Source: Leptodactylus fallax (Eukaryota > Chordata > Amphibia > Anura > Leptodactylidae). From it: a stretch of DNA of 64,000 nt. This document shows, piece after piece, positions 1 to 11,312 of the stretch. Position 1 is the stretch's first letter, and each line of letters opens with the position of its first letter. The position numbers and the translations under genes are program-made. The stretch spans positions 62,001 to 126,000 of the forward strand of contig CAMRHE010000324.1 in the NCBI GenBank assembly GCA_947044405.1. Reading direction: 5' to 3'. A model generated the notes under the pieces. It saw nothing but the letters and a program-made list of their open reading frames with translations, was not told the origin of the DNA and made no database searches.

Positions 1-335
1 GCCCAGCCTATTGACTTTCATCTCATTGCTCTAAATCACCTGTGTCCAATCTTCTACTGTTCACTTTTCATACTTTTTTGCAAACTTGAGCCAACGCTTA
101 TGACGATATTGAAGTTGAGGCTTCTTCACCTTTTTTCGGTCCTCCATTCCAGACTTGTGTAATGCACATTGCTTGCATTGACATCTGTGATCTTACGATT
201 ACGAAGCATACAAGCCGACTCCACTGCCCTGTTTGTCACACCAGAACTGATAGACCTTGTGATGAGCCGACTTGTTGACTCAGATATTTTGCCTAAACGT
301 CCACCTCTTGTTTTTTGAATGGATGGACGGACCAC
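1..335 (-). pseudogene. Tc1-like transposase remnant, cut by window start
   Basis: Read on the minus strand, this encodes part of a Tc1/mariner-type transposase. It begins near 335 with a stretch around RGGRLGKISESTSRLI and continues through SISSGVTNRAVESACMLRN, which is the linker and second helix-turn-helix region of the DNA-binding half. After a stop and frameshift near 125, KPQLQYRHKRWLKFAKKYE and a degraded VEDWTQVIWSNE follow; the latter corresponds to the start of the catalytic domain. In-frame stops and the frameshift show it is dead. The rest of the catalytic domain would lie before base 1. It is a different family from the complete Tc1 copy at 495-2094. Confidence 0.75.
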
Positions 336-494
336 ACCATCTGTATACAGAGAAATTCAGACTAACAACAACGCTAACATCGTGTATGGTCAGTCACCAG
401 AGCAGAAGAAAAAAAACCTGAAATTACAAAATGTTTACAAGATTAGTGCAGGCTAGACTGTATATTGGGTGAACAAAAAGAAACCACTTACATA

Positions 495-2094
495 CAGTGG
501 GTACAGAAAGTATTTAGACCCCTTTAAATTTTTCACTTTTTGTTTCATTGCAGCCATTTGCTAAAAGCAAAAAAGTTAATTTTATTTCTCATTAATGTAC
601 ACTCAGCACCCCATCTTGACAGAAAAAAAAACTGAAATGTAGATATTTTTGCAAATTTATTAAAAAAGAAAAACTGAAATATCACATGCTCATAAGTATT
701 CAGACCCTTTGCTGTGACACTCATATTTAACTCACATGCTATGTCCTTCTGATCCTCCTTGAGATGATTCTACTCCTTCATTGGAGTCCAGCTGTGTTTA
801 ATTAAACTGATTGGACTTGATTAGGAAAGGCACACACCTGTCTATATAAGACCTCACAGCTCACAGTACATGTCAGAGCAAATGAGAATCATGAAGTAAA
901 AGGAACTGCCCAAGGAGCTCAGAGACAGAATTGTGGCAAGACACAGATCTGGCCAAGGTTAAAAAAGAATTTCTGCAGCATTCAAGGTTCCTAAGAGCAC
1001 AGTGACCTCCATAATCCTTAAATGGAAGAAGTTTGGGATGACCAGAACTCTTCCTAGACCTGGCCATCCAGCCAAATTGAGCAATCGTGGGAGAAGAGCC
1101 TTGGTGAGAGAGGTAATGAAGAACCCAAAGATCACTGTGGCTGAGCTCAATGCAGTAGGGAGATAGGAGAAACTTCCACAAAGTCAACTATCACTGCAGC
1201 CCTCCACCAGTCGGGGCTTTATGGCAGAGTGGCCCGAAGGAAGCCTCTCCTCAGTGCAAGACATATGAAAGCCCGCATAGAGTTTGCCAAAAAACACATG
1301 AAGGACTCCCAGACTATGAAAAATAAGATTCTCTGGTCTGAAGAGATGAATATTGAACTTTTTGGCGTTAATTCTAAGCGGTATGTGTGGAGAAAACCAG
1401 GCACTGCTCATCACCTGCCCAATACAATCCCAACAGTGAAATATGGTAGTGGCAGCATCATGCTATGGGGGTGTTTTTCAGCTGCAGGGACAGGATGACT
1501 GGTTGCAATTGAAGGAAAGATGAATATGGCCAAGTACAGAGATATCCTGGAAGAAAACCTCTTTCAGAGGGCTCTGGGCCGAAGGTCCACCTTCCAAGAA
1601 GACAATGACCCTAAGCACACAGCTAAAATAACAAAGGAGTGGCTTCAGAACAACTCTGTGACCATTCTTGACTGGCCCAGCCAGAGCCCTGACCTCAACC
1701 CAATTGAGCATCTCTGGAGAGATCTGAAAATGGCTGTCCACCAACGTTCACCATCCAACCTGACGGAACTGGAGAGGATCTGCAAGGAAGAATGGCAGAG
1801 GATCCCCAAATCCAGATGTGAAAAACTTGTTGCATCATTCCCAAGAAGACTCAAAAGGGTGATTCTACTCAATACTGAGCAAAGGGTCTGAATACTTATG
1901 ACCATGTGATATTTCAGTTTTTCTTTTTTAATAAATTTGCAAAAATATCTACATTTCTGTTTTTTTCTGTCAAGATGGGGTGCTGAGTGTACATTAATGA
2001 GAAATAAAATGAACTTTTTTGCTTTTAGCAAATGGCTGCAATGAAACAAAGAGTGAAAAATTTAAAGGGGTCTGAATATTTTCCGTACCCACTG
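495..2094 (+). mobile_element. Complete but inactive Tc1-like DNA transposon (copy A)
   Basis: The 1600-bp element starts CAGTGGGTACAGAAAG and ends with the complement, CTTT-less variant TTTTCCGTACCCACTG. It is flanked by TA dinucleotides at 493-494 and 2095-2096, the Tc1/mariner target duplication. Long inverted repeats run from about 495-713 and 1877-2094. Each contains an outer and an inner copy of a motif around AGTATTTAGACCCCT / AAGTATTCAGACCCTTTG, which is the IR/DR arrangement known from Sleeping Beauty-type elements. The enclosed transposase gene is disrupted. The family is very common in fish and amphibian genomes. Confidence 0.95.
891..1891 (+). pseudogene. Disrupted Tc1-like transposase (copy A)
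   Basis: This gene would encode a DD34E transposase for cut-and-paste movement of the surrounding element. The expected start ATG at 891 is followed two codons later by TAA at 897. Small deletions near 1150-1180 shift the frame. CGA has become TGA at 1496. More bases are missing before the second catalytic Asp. Two readable pieces remain: 1229-1498 ([19 protein letters not shown], then [11 protein letters not shown], where the first catalytic Asp is now Glu) and 1520-1891 (DNDPKHTAKITKEW and [11 protein letters not shown], which keep the second Asp and the Glu). The C-terminus is also frameshifted. No functional protein is expected. Confidence 0.92.
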
Positions 2095-2104
2095 TATAAT
2101 AGAG

Positions 2105-2890
2105 GTTTTTTTTTTTGAGTTGTACAGGCAAAATCAACACTTTGCTGTTAAAACAGCAGTATGTATTTAATGAAAAAATATTAACTGTTGCCCAAAAAAG
2201 TCCTTAACAAACACATTTCACTAACAGGATTGTCTTGTCAGCCAAAAAAATATGTAGAATGCATATAGAGATGAAATTGCGCTATTGCTCAAGTGTGATA
2301 CAAAATTAGATTATTGGCAATGAAAGGGTTAACTGTGTGTAAGCAGTAGCACAGATTCATCTAGTTACTATGTCTATGAACCTATCCCATCTCTATTGAA
2401 TTCTAGCACTAGTCTGCCCTGCGTAATTGCTTGATTCTCTAAATTCTCCTAGTCCTCTATCTATTGCTGGAATTCCTATTTTTTTTTTCCTGAACTGTGC
2501 TAACTAAGCTTATATAGCCTATGATACAGTGAGATGAATCACAGATCTATTTGCATGTCCAGTATTTACACCAACTAAAGGCTGAGAGCTAATGCACAAA
2601 CGTTTTATATTGCAAATTACATCAGCACTGTAAGGTCTACCCACTACTGTCTATTTACAGAGAGGCTGTCAGATGTTGCTCCAATGTCATAGACAGTGTC
2701 TTGCGCATGTGTATGCTCTGTTTTTTCTAGTCAAATATGTGGTGGCAGTTATTTTCTCGTAGCGCAACCATTTTTGTTCTTCTGAAGAAAATCGTCATTT
2801 GTTTGGTTTTGTTAAAAACCGAACAAATTGGAATATTTGGGTTGAATCCAGTTCACTACAAACCGAATTGTCCATTTCTAGTAGTTACCA
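2105..2890 (+). repeat. Unclassified interspersed repeat family P, copy 1
   Basis: This stretch matches, block for block, the family at 7140-8975. Shared blocks are the ACAGCAGT..GTATTTAATGAAAAAATATTAACT subterminal unit near 2150-2190, the ATTAGATTATTGG..GGGTTAACTG block near 2305-2335, GAGATGAATCACAGATC near 2531, and CATCAGCACTGTAAGG near 2618. Its orientation equals the reverse complement of the right half of the 7-9 kb copy. It ends near 2880 in an 'AACCGAA...CATTTCTAG' type sequence. No coding capacity was seen. Superfamily unknown. Confidence 0.6.
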
Positions 2891-3490
2891 GCTGTTGCTG
2901 ACAGCCTTTTAGCAATGTTTAGAAGCCTTGTGTAAGCACACATCTAACCACTTTTTAGTATATTTCAGATTTATTTTTATTGATTTACAAAACCTTTTCT
3001 GTTCTCCTTGTACAAATATTTCTCCATTGTTTATTGATAACTACTACATGCACTGACATGCAAGTCTTTTTCCATTTCATTTAGTTTTAGGAAGAAGAAC
3101 TATTCATTTTATTTTAGTTGGACTTCATATTTATATAGTTTTTGTGCAATTATTTCAAGCATAATTGATTTAAACTTATTCTGTCTTTTGAACTTCCTAC
3201 TTTCAGAACCATTACTTTCTTCTGTTCACCAGCTGAGTACCAATATATGGTTGCTAGGATGTAGATGTTGCCATGGAAATAGATGAACTCTTAAACTGTG
3301 GAACAGCTAGATATTTTTTTGTCGATTATTTGCATGAAAATCAGTTTAGGAAACAAAAAATATGGTGCCAACTTGTAAGTAATCTTATGCAATCTGTTTT
3401 TGTTCTTCATCACAGGGCACTTTGAGCTAGCTGACATGAAATAATGTTTTAACTATATACATTCAAAATATTTAACTTGGAAATTCTCAG
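2891..3490. other. AT-rich non-coding stretch
   Basis: I see no gene, long inverted repeat or recognisable transposon end here. It is AT-rich sequence with short homopolymer runs, leading into the TCTA microsatellite. Confidence 0.5.

Positions 3491-3540
<50 letters not shown>
3491..3540. repeat. (TCTA)n microsatellite
   Basis: About 12.5 uninterrupted TCTA units. Confidence 0.98.
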
Positions 3541-4084
3541 CATATACTATTATGTAAGATATGTACTTTTTTAAGTCTGTTATACGTTTCATATTAAAGC
3601 TTTATGCATGACACACTAGTCCAATCATTATATATACCACAGACATAAACAGAATAACATGCTCCTGTTAAATAGTTTGCATACCATTAGCACTTATTAT
3701 CAAATACTTAATATCAAATATCACTTCCTTTTGCTTCAATGGTAGCTTGCGATCTTTTCTGATATAGTAGTTGTGAATGATATTCTTTATTTTTTCATGT
3801 GGTAAATTTACCTATTCCTGTACCTGTTGCAAGTGGCTGCAGAAACTGAAGTGGCAACCCCAGTAAACTGACTGTATGAGTGCACATTATGTTTTTGATG
3901 TTTGTCGTCTTGAAAAATCTAATTGTGCCCAAGAGATAGCTTTATGGCTGATCAATTTTTGAGCAAATTTTTCTCTAATATCTTCTGATAGGAAGACTTG
4001 TGATGTTGTATTAATTCTGACATCAATTTTTACTAAATGCAATGGGTCAGATTTAGTATTTGAAGCTAAATGCAAATAAGACCT
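3541..4084. other. Non-coding stretch, no recognised feature
   Basis: No open frame, RNA signature or repeat end that I can identify. It is AT-rich sequence between the microsatellite and the repeat arm that starts near 4085. Confidence 0.4.
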
Positions 4085-4482
4085 CATTGGTAAAAAAAGA
4101 GTAACTAGCTCCATGTGCCACCATGAGGAAGATAGCACCCTATGGATTAATGCATGGTTTCAAAGAAATATAAGGGTATAATCTGGGAATAATAGCAAAG
4201 CCAAAACTCCTCCTTAAAGGAAAATTATGCCCACCCACAGACAGCTGTTTCGAGGTTGTTGCCTCTCATTAGTGCAGAGCAGGGTACTGGATGGCTGTGT
4301 GAGAGGTCTCGACATGGGTCAGAAGGTGTACTGTGTGTAATTAGGAAGAAACAGTTCAAAGACTTATAAGACCATGCATGCCCTGTTAATAATTCTGGGT
4401 AAGGAATATGCAAAGAAGGTCTCATTGGTGATAAAAAGGAACTTGCTTGTAGCCTTTAGGAAGATAGCTCCCTATAGATTAA
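4085..4482. repeat. Left part of an inverted/direct repeat split by a TTAA element
   Basis: A block with GAGGAAGATAGCACCCTATGG..TTAATGCATGGTTTCAAAGAAAT (4123-4168) recurs in direct orientation near 4440-4482 (AGGAAGATAGCTCCCTATAG). It recurs inverted at about 5740-5840. The segment GCAGAGCAGGGTACTGGATG near 4276 is also matched inverted near 5722. This is a non-coding composite repeat. The 1187-bp element at 4483-5669 has been inserted into its second block. Confidence 0.65.
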
Positions 4483-5669
4483 CCCTTTAAGGATGAAGGA
4501 TAGATTATATGTTAATGTTTGGTGACATTTTTCACATTTTCTTTCCATACCTTCAAAAATTCATAACTTTTTTTTTTATTTTTCTGTTGACATAGCTAAG
4601 GAAGGGCTTATTCTTTGTGTATCGAGTTTTACTTTCATTTTGACCCGTTTTGGGGTACATATAATGTTTTGATTAGCTTTAATTAACATTTTTGGGGGGT
4701 CTGTGTGAAAAAACCCAAAATTCTATCATAATTTTTTTGCATTTTGTTTTTATGGTGTTCAGTCTGCATTAAAAATGATATGGCAACTTTATCCGGCAGA
4801 TCATTACAATTACGTCAATACCATATTTATATTGGTTTTATTAAGTTTTACCACTTTTACAAATAAAATGTCACTTTTTGAAAATGAACAATTTTCCTTG
4901 TGTCACCATATTCTGATGTCTATCTTTTTTACTGTTTTGTTGAAGGAGATATGAAAGGACTCTTTATTTGTAGGGCAAGTTGTACTTTTTATTGGTTTCA
5001 ATATTTGGTATGTATAACTTTTTGATCACTTTTTATTGCTATTTTTGGGGAAAGCGAGGTGACCAAAATACATTGTTTTGCACGTTGTAGTATTTATATA
5101 TTTTTTACGGTGTTCGCTGTACAGGATAAATAACAATATTTTTACATACTGGGGATTTATACACACATACCTAACATATTTGTTTATTTTATTTTTTTGT
5201 TTACGTTATGTGTTTTTAAAATGTAAATGTGGGTTTTCAGAACTTTTTATTTATTTTTCATTCTTTATTTTAAACTTTTTGAACTTTTTTTTATTTTAAT
5301 TTTTACTATCCCACAAGGGGACTTGAACCTGGGATCTCTGATCACATCACACATAGGTTCACTATGTGAACTGTGCATAGGCAGTCAGGAGACAGTTACT
5401 CGGCCTCCTGGCTGCCATGGAAACCCCACTGCTCGAGGGTTGGCAGGGGAGAGCAATCTCACCCCTGGATCTCCTGGATGCCGTGATCACTAATCACAGG
5501 GGTAATCCTGCCGGAGTCGGAGTATCGTCCGACTCTGGTGGCTAGTCCTGGGTCTCAGCTGTGTAACACAGCTGAGTGCTGGAAGTAATGCCAAGGGCGC
5601 AAGAGCTTTACAGCACTGTTTACTATACGTTCACTGTGATGTAATAGTACGGCGCAGAGAGGGAAGCAG
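4483..5669. mobile_element. TTAA-flanked non-autonomous DNA element
   Basis: The sequence is bounded by TTAA at 4479-4482 and 5670-5673, and it interrupts a repeat whose two sides rejoin cleanly if it is removed. TTAA target duplication is typical of the piggyBac and Kolobok superfamilies. The interior resembles the family 'CCCTTTAAGGA...' also seen near 36781-37886, 48277-49000 and 52378-53222, with blocks about cation-free AT-rich text such as GGTGTTC..TGC and CAGCTGTGTAACACAGCTGA near 5559. No transposase is encoded. The terminal inverted repeat is short and imperfect. Confidence 0.7.
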
Positions 5670-5673
5670 TTAA

Positions 5674-5900
5674 TACATGATTTTCAAAGAAATCCAAGGA
5701 TATAATCCACTCACACAGCTATCTAGTACCCTGCCCTGCTCTGCACTGATTTATTTATTTCTTTGAAAACCATGCAATAATCTATAGGGCGCTACCTTCC
5801 AAAAGGTTACGCTAGAAGCAAGTTCCTCTTGCTCCTCTTCCTGGAATTCTGAGCAGAGCATGCATGGTCTTATAAGTCCCCATACCATCTCTCCCTAATG
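5674..5900. repeat. Right part of the split inverted repeat
   Basis: This continues the block left of the TTAA element and includes the inverted copy of the 4085-4280 arm (for example CTTTGAAAACCATGCAATAATC near 5762 and AGGGCGCTACCTTCC near 5786). Confidence 0.65.
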
Positions 5901-6660
5901 AGATATTTTTACCCCTACTCGTAGTTAGACAGTGTAAACATAAACTAGTCTGTATTAAACTGCACCAGATTCAACACAGTGGTTGATCCTAGATGATAAA
6001 TTTGTTAGATTGTAGTCTAACTTTATACAACTATATGCTGTCTAATTTTATGCCAAAATGTGCTCAATCAGTTTTCATTACATTATGTTTTTTGGGAGGT
6101 GAGATGATCAGAAAACATGAATTCTGGCATGCGAATTTTAAGGTTTATGGTGTTTATCATAGAATAAATAACATACTAATTTTATAATTAAAACATAGTG
6201 TTTAACACTGTCAGGGATCCTAGGACTAACTGTCCAATTTCTAGCTCTCTAAGACAAACAGAGCCAACTTTATGTCTAAGTGAAAGTAACATGTATGTCT
6301 ATGGAAAAACGGAATGGTAAACAGTGGATACAAACTCCAAGTTTAACCATGCACTGTGTTGACACTAATTTTTATCCATTTTAACATTTTAAAAAGCTCC
6401 AAAAATTTCCCTTTTTTGGTGAAATGTGCTTGTCTATAGTTTTTTTTAGACACATATGGCAGTTATAATGCAAAAAGAATTGGCTTTGTAGAAAAATTAG
6501 CCTGCTTTGATGACTTGTAAGTGCTACAGGCTTGTTATTTGGGAGACAAATGTGCTGACAAGTGATAAAAATTTGGCTTTTCAAAAACAAAGAAAACACC
6601 AAAAAAATTATCCCTTTATGGTAGCAGACGTGAAATCAAAATGGTTTTATTTTTTTTTTT
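5901..6660. repeat. Two decayed interspersed repeats, non-coding
   Basis: Sequence around 5920-6090 (TTAGACAGTGTAAACATAAAC and a later CTGTCTAATTTTATGCC) has the look of a mobile repeat end. The block 6190-6420 (ACACTGTCAGGGATCCTAGG..) is an inverted match to 14290-14510 and resembles 31500-31700; all three belong to the flanks of the recurrent unclassified family Q. No gene seen. Confidence 0.5.
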
Positions 6661-6704
6661 TTATGCCAACACTGTGGCACCAACAGTGTGGTATAGTGGA
6701 AAGT

Positions 6705-7135
6705 GATGGACCAGGCCACAGGACATGTCTGGCTGAATGGTGGAAGTGATGGTAGCTGTGGCAACTTGAGTGGAAGTATGGCATGGGATAATATGATGGA
6801 CCAGGGCGCAGGTTATGTCTGGTGGCATTGATGGTAGCTGTGGCAACATGAGTGGCGGTATGGTAGGGAATAATATGATGGACCAGGCCACAGGACATGT
6901 CTAGCTGAGTGGTGGTAGTAGTGGTAGGTGTGTCAGCTTGGGTGACAGGCAGTAAAATATGGATTAATATGATGTCCCAAGCTACAGGACATGTCTATCT
7001 GAGTGGTGGCAGTGGAGAAAGCTGTGGTGACATGAATGGCACTACAGCAAGGAATAATACGATGGCCCAAGCTACATGACATGTCTGGCTGAGTGGTGTC
7101 TGTGGTGGTACCTGTGGCAACATAAATGGCAGCTT
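6705..7135. repeat. ~90-bp minisatellite, five units
   Basis: Units start at GATGGACCAGG or variants at 6705, 6795, 6877, 6971 and 7061, giving spacings of 90, 82, 94 and 90 bp. Each unit contains CACAGGACATGTCTGGCTGA, then GTGG-rich text, then GTGGCAACATGAGTGGC or a degraded form. The open frames seen across it on either strand (for example 6661-6898 minus) are by-products of the repeat and are not genes. A more decayed array of similar composition lies at 26330-26700. Confidence 0.9.
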
Positions 7136-7139
7136 AGAT

Positions 7140-8975
7140 TTATTTTTTTAGGAATTTTTCAGAGTAGTGTAGGCTGTAAGACTTTATATTGAGTAAGCCA
7201 AAAAAAACCCCTTAACAAATTGAGATTTCTTTTTAGCAGGCAGTGTCACATTGTTTATTGGGTGAGCAGAAAAAAAAACCTTTAGAAAATGTGATTTTTC
7301 AGAATAGCTTAGCTGGTATCAGTGTTTTGCTATTAGAACAGCAGTTTGTATGCATTTAGCAAAATAAATTTTAACTCTTGCACAAAAAAACAGGTCTGAT
7401 TTTGTCAGTTTTAACAATGTAAAACACTCTGGACAGTCACAGACAGTTTCAGATCAAACTGCTCTATTGCAAAACAGACTTAAGAAAAGATTTTTCACTA
7501 ACAGGACTAACTCTGTTAGTAAAAATTATTAGATTAATTAAAGATCATTAGATTACTGCCAATTCATAGGTTAACTCTATAGGTCTTTCTGTATTACTTT
7601 CTGTATTACTGCAGCATCCTGGCTCACACAGCACAGCAGCTATTCTTCCTCATTCCTATTTAGAGATCACAAGCCAGGTTCAACTGCCATATTTCAAATT
7701 GTTCAATGGCCACTGCCACATGTATTCCACAGGAAAAATACAGAAGAGACACATGTCTTGTGAGTCACTGTGACATTCTGGGACCACCTGGCATCAGCTG
7801 CCAGCCTCTTAGCCTCAGTCAGTGGTAGATGGACACCCTACAGTGCTGATGTCATATACACTATATAAGGTGCTGTAAACATGAACACGAGGAATTGCAG
7901 TGATGGTGGATGTAAGGATGTATCTGTGATTAATCTCACTGCATGATACAGAGAACACTGAGTTATGAAAAGCTTATAAATTGCAATAGAGCTAGAGAAT
8001 CTTATGAATAGGAGAGTTTACTCTTATTTAATCAATTACAGGCAGATTAGTGATAGGAAAGAATGGAGGAGAATATCTGTGCTGCTGACAGCAGCAGCCT
8101 GTACTAATACTTACAAAGGACAGTTAACCATTTTATTTCCAATAATCTAATTTTTTTCTGTTGTGCAATAGAGCAGTTTCATCTGTCTGTAAAGTGTTTA
8201 AACATATTTTTTATTGACAGTCCTATCAGTGAAAACAATTTTGTTAAGGGTATTTTTAGACAAGAGTTTAAATTTTTCATCAAATAAAATAGCAACTGTT
8301 CTAACACCAAAATGCTGATAATGCCTGTGCTAGTCTTAAAAATTCTATTATTTAAGCATTTTTTTTTGTTACTTACTCAGTAAACAGTCTTGTGGTTCCT
8401 GCGCTAATCTGAAAATAAACTCCGTTATTTAAGGGTTTTGTTTGTGCTTCTCAACCAATAAAGAGGAAGGGGAAAAAAAAATGGAACCTATTTAAAGGTT
8501 TAAACATAACGTTTATTCATAGTTATTTAAAAGGCTAAAATATTCCACCATAATAAGTGTCAATATTAAAATTAGTGTTCATATAAAGATATAGAGGTGT
8601 GAGGTAGATGCAGCATGTCTCCACATATATTAGATCACATGGCATTTATAGACATGTACTTCTAATACCTCCTAATCTCATTACATCTCAAAAAAGGGAG
8701 TACTCCTCCTAACCATGCCAAACTAGCTGCAGATCTGTCTAACCTGACACACTCAGCCACAAGATAACATGTGAAGTGTAATCCCCTCAATTCGTACAAA
8801 TAACCATTAAAAGATATAATTTCAATGTGCCCAATATCTTGCAGCCTAAAATAATCTGAAAAAAAAAAAATCTGTTGTTTAAAGGTAATTTTTGTGCTCA
8901 CCTGATATACAGTCTTGCAGCCTGTGCTAATTTAAAAAATACAAATTCTGTTATTTAAGGGCTTTTTTTGCAACG
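7140..8975. repeat. Palindromic repeat family P, copy 2
   Basis: The two halves are inverted relative to each other, with the turn near 7820-7870. The outer parts are tandem ~75-bp units with TATTGGGTGAGCA, AAAAACCC and TTAACA motifs: about 7150-7400 in one direction and 8270-8970 in the other (TTATTTAAGGG..GTGCT..CAGTCTTG). Inner blocks match across the turn (CTGCTCTATTGCA at about 7459 and its complement near 8166; ATTAGATTA near 7530 and its complement near 8145). This fits a non-autonomous DNA transposon with subterminal repeats, but I could not fix exact ends or a target duplication. No coding capacity. Confidence 0.6.
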
Positions 8976-9631
8976 TAAATTTTATTTACATTTAGAAAGG
9001 TTTGCAAAAACATGGGAGTTATATCAAATTACAGATTAGCACTACAGATTGGTAATGTATGACATAGTGTTAAAGTATCACAGAGAATTATCAGTTTTAT
9101 TCCATATTCGGCTGGAAAGAGAGTGGAGGTTTTTTAAGGTTAAGGGATTGCAAGGAGGGAGAGAGGGGTAAGACTGGGGGGAGGGTAGAGGAAGAATAGG
9201 GAATAACAAAAAAGGAGTAAGAGAAGAGTAGGTATAGAAGTGATTTAGAGAGACATATACAATAAATCAGACAATAACCTTAAAAATAAAAGTACAATAT
9301 AAAACATATTACGAAAAAAAGGAAAAGCAATAAATAAAGACAAATAATAATACCTGCTATAAAAATAAGTGTAAGACAAGAACCCAGTATAGTCCTTTAT
9401 GCCAGTGCATGGTGAAGCGATAAAGATAATGCATGTAAGAGTCCAAGAAGAGATGACCTGGTATCAGATGTTGGTGAGCTATTTTAATGTAACATGAGTA
9501 TTAAGTATTAAGTCCACTGTAACCATTTGTTCCAGTTTGTTTTAAAAGTTGTTATAGTTCATAGGCAGCTGGCGATAAGGAATTCCATAACACAATTATT
9601 GTGAAGAGAGTGTAATATCTCAGTTGAGGTA

Positions 9632-9651
9632 GGGACACACACACACACACT
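9632..9651. repeat. Short (AC)n run
   Basis: About nine AC units inside the L1 copy A 3' part. Confidence 0.85.
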
Positions 9652-9826
9652 TTTCCAATTTCTGGCTATATTAGCTCTTGTGTCACGTAAAATATGAAAT
9701 ATTATACAAATATCCTCAGTCTAGAGACAGTAGAGCTACCTGTGGACCCCAAGTATTAGCATTTTAAGTAAAATTTTATAAATATGTTGACAAAGAAGAA
9801 CTATGAAAAGGTATGCCCACCATATA

Positions 9827-10612
9827 CACTTGTGGACAAAATTGTTGGTACCCCTCGTTTAATGAAAGAAAAACCCACAATGGTCACAGAAATAACTTGA
9901 ATCTGACAAAAGTAATAATATATAAAAATTCTATGAAAATGAGCAAATGAAAGTCACACATTGCTTTTCAACCATGCTTCAACAGAATTAAAAAAAAAAA
10001 AAGAAAACTCATGAAACAGGCCTGGACATCTCAACAGGTATTTTGGCCCACTCCTCATGAGCAAACTGCTCCAGTTGTCTCGGGTATGAAGGGTGCCTTT
10101 TCCAGACAGCATGTTTCAGCTCCTTCCAAAGATGCTCAATAGGATTTAGTTCAGGGCTCATAGAAGGCCACTTCAGAATAGTCCAATGTTTTCCTCTTAG
10201 CCATTCTTGGGTGTTTTAGCTGTATTTTGGGTTATTATCCTGTTGTAAGACCCATGACCTGCGACTGAGACCAAGCTTTCTGACACTGGGCAGCACATTT
10301 CTCTCTAGAATCCCTTGATAGTCTTGAGATTTCATTGTACCCTGCACAGATTCAGGACACCCTGAGCCAGATGCAGCAAAGCAGCCCCCAAGATATGCTT
10401 CATTTTTCCGTCTGTGAACATAGACCTGATGTGCCTTGCCAAAAATTTCGATTTTTGTCTCATCTATCCATAGGACATTCTCCCAGAAGCTTTGTGGCTT
10501 CTCAACATGTAGTTTGGCAAATTCCAGTTTTGCCAGGTTCAAGTTATTTCTGTAATCATTGTGGGTTTTTCTTTCATTAAACGAGGGGTACCAACAATTT
10601 TGTCCATTTTTG
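9827..10612 (-). mobile_element. Tc1-like deletion derivative (copy B) inside L1 copy A
   Basis: The ends read CACTTGTGGACAAAATTG and, at the other side, CAATTTTGTCCATTTTTG. TA dinucleotides lie at 9825-9826 and 10613-10614. On the minus strand it encodes the middle of a transposase (see 10216-10542). At 786 bp it is about half a full element: the DNA-binding N-terminus is missing, while the ends are kept. It would need transposase in trans. Confidence 0.88.
10026..10542 (-). pseudogene. Partial Tc1-like transposase (copy B)
   Basis: The minus-strand frame 10216-10542 includes LWIDETKIEIFGKAHQVYVH (first catalytic Asp), GGCFAASGSGCPESVQGTMK and SWVLQQDNNPKYS (second catalytic Asp). Below 10216 the frame is broken by a stop. 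The continuation reads as the TILKWPS..PELNPIEHLW region, carrying the catalytic Glu, followed by KELKHAVWKRHPS..LRQLEQF. The GGGSLMFWG loop is deleted. The N-terminal paired-like DNA-binding half is absent. It cannot be functional. Confidence 0.85.
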
Positions 10613-10928
10613 TATACCTAAGTATTCCTTTTGCCATCTTGTGCCTCCAGCAGGTATCAGATGCTGTGGGGTAAATAGTAGACAGATGGGTAGGGGTGTC
10701 ATACCACCTATACATTCATTTTCTAGATGTTTCTAAATTATTTATACAGTGAGACGAATTATTAGTGATGTTGAATGCAGCTAGACATTGATCTTCAGTG
10801 AAAGTTTGCTGAAGATCTCTTTCCCAGCTAGATTTAAGCCTAGTCTCGAATTCACCAATTAGATCTTGTATGGCTGTATATGCTCAGAAAAATCCCTTTG
10901 GTCTGCTTTAATGAGATATTAAAATATA

Positions 10929-11312
10929 CAGTGGGGGGAAAAAAGTATTTAGTCAACCACCAATTGTGCAAGTTCTCCCACTTAAAAAGATGAGAGAGGC
11001 CTGTAATTGACATCATAGGTAGACCTCAACTATGAGAGACAAAATGAGAAAACAAATCCAGAAAATCACATTGTCTGATTTTTTAAGAATTTATTTGAAA
11101 ATTATGGTGGGAAATAAGTTTTTGGTAAATAACAAAAGTTCATCTCAATACTTTCTTATAAATCCTTTGTTGGCAATGACAGAGGTCAAACGTTTTTTGC
11201 AAGTCTTCACAAGGTTGGCACACACTGTTGCTGGTATGTTGGCCCATTCCTCCATGCAGATCTCCTCTAGAGCAGTGATGTTTTGGGGCTGTCGCTGGGC
11301 AACACGCGTTGT
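10929..11312 (-). mobile_element. Truncated Tc1-like element (copy C)
   Basis: One end is present (CAGTGGGGGGAAAAAAG at 10929, preceded by TA) with its long inverted-repeat arm. The transposase C-terminus ([37 protein letters not shown]) follows on the minus strand. The element stops abruptly near 11312. The sequence from there to about 11400 (AAACTCAATTACACAACGCG on the minus strand) is a different repeat. The same Tc1 family gives the deletion derivative at 39281-39913. Confidence 0.85.

Noticed and set aside
6647..6898. Minus-strand open frames of 76-83 codons with His/Pro/Tyr repeats
   Set aside because: They are translations of the 90-bp minisatellite; their repeats follow the DNA period, not protein constraint.
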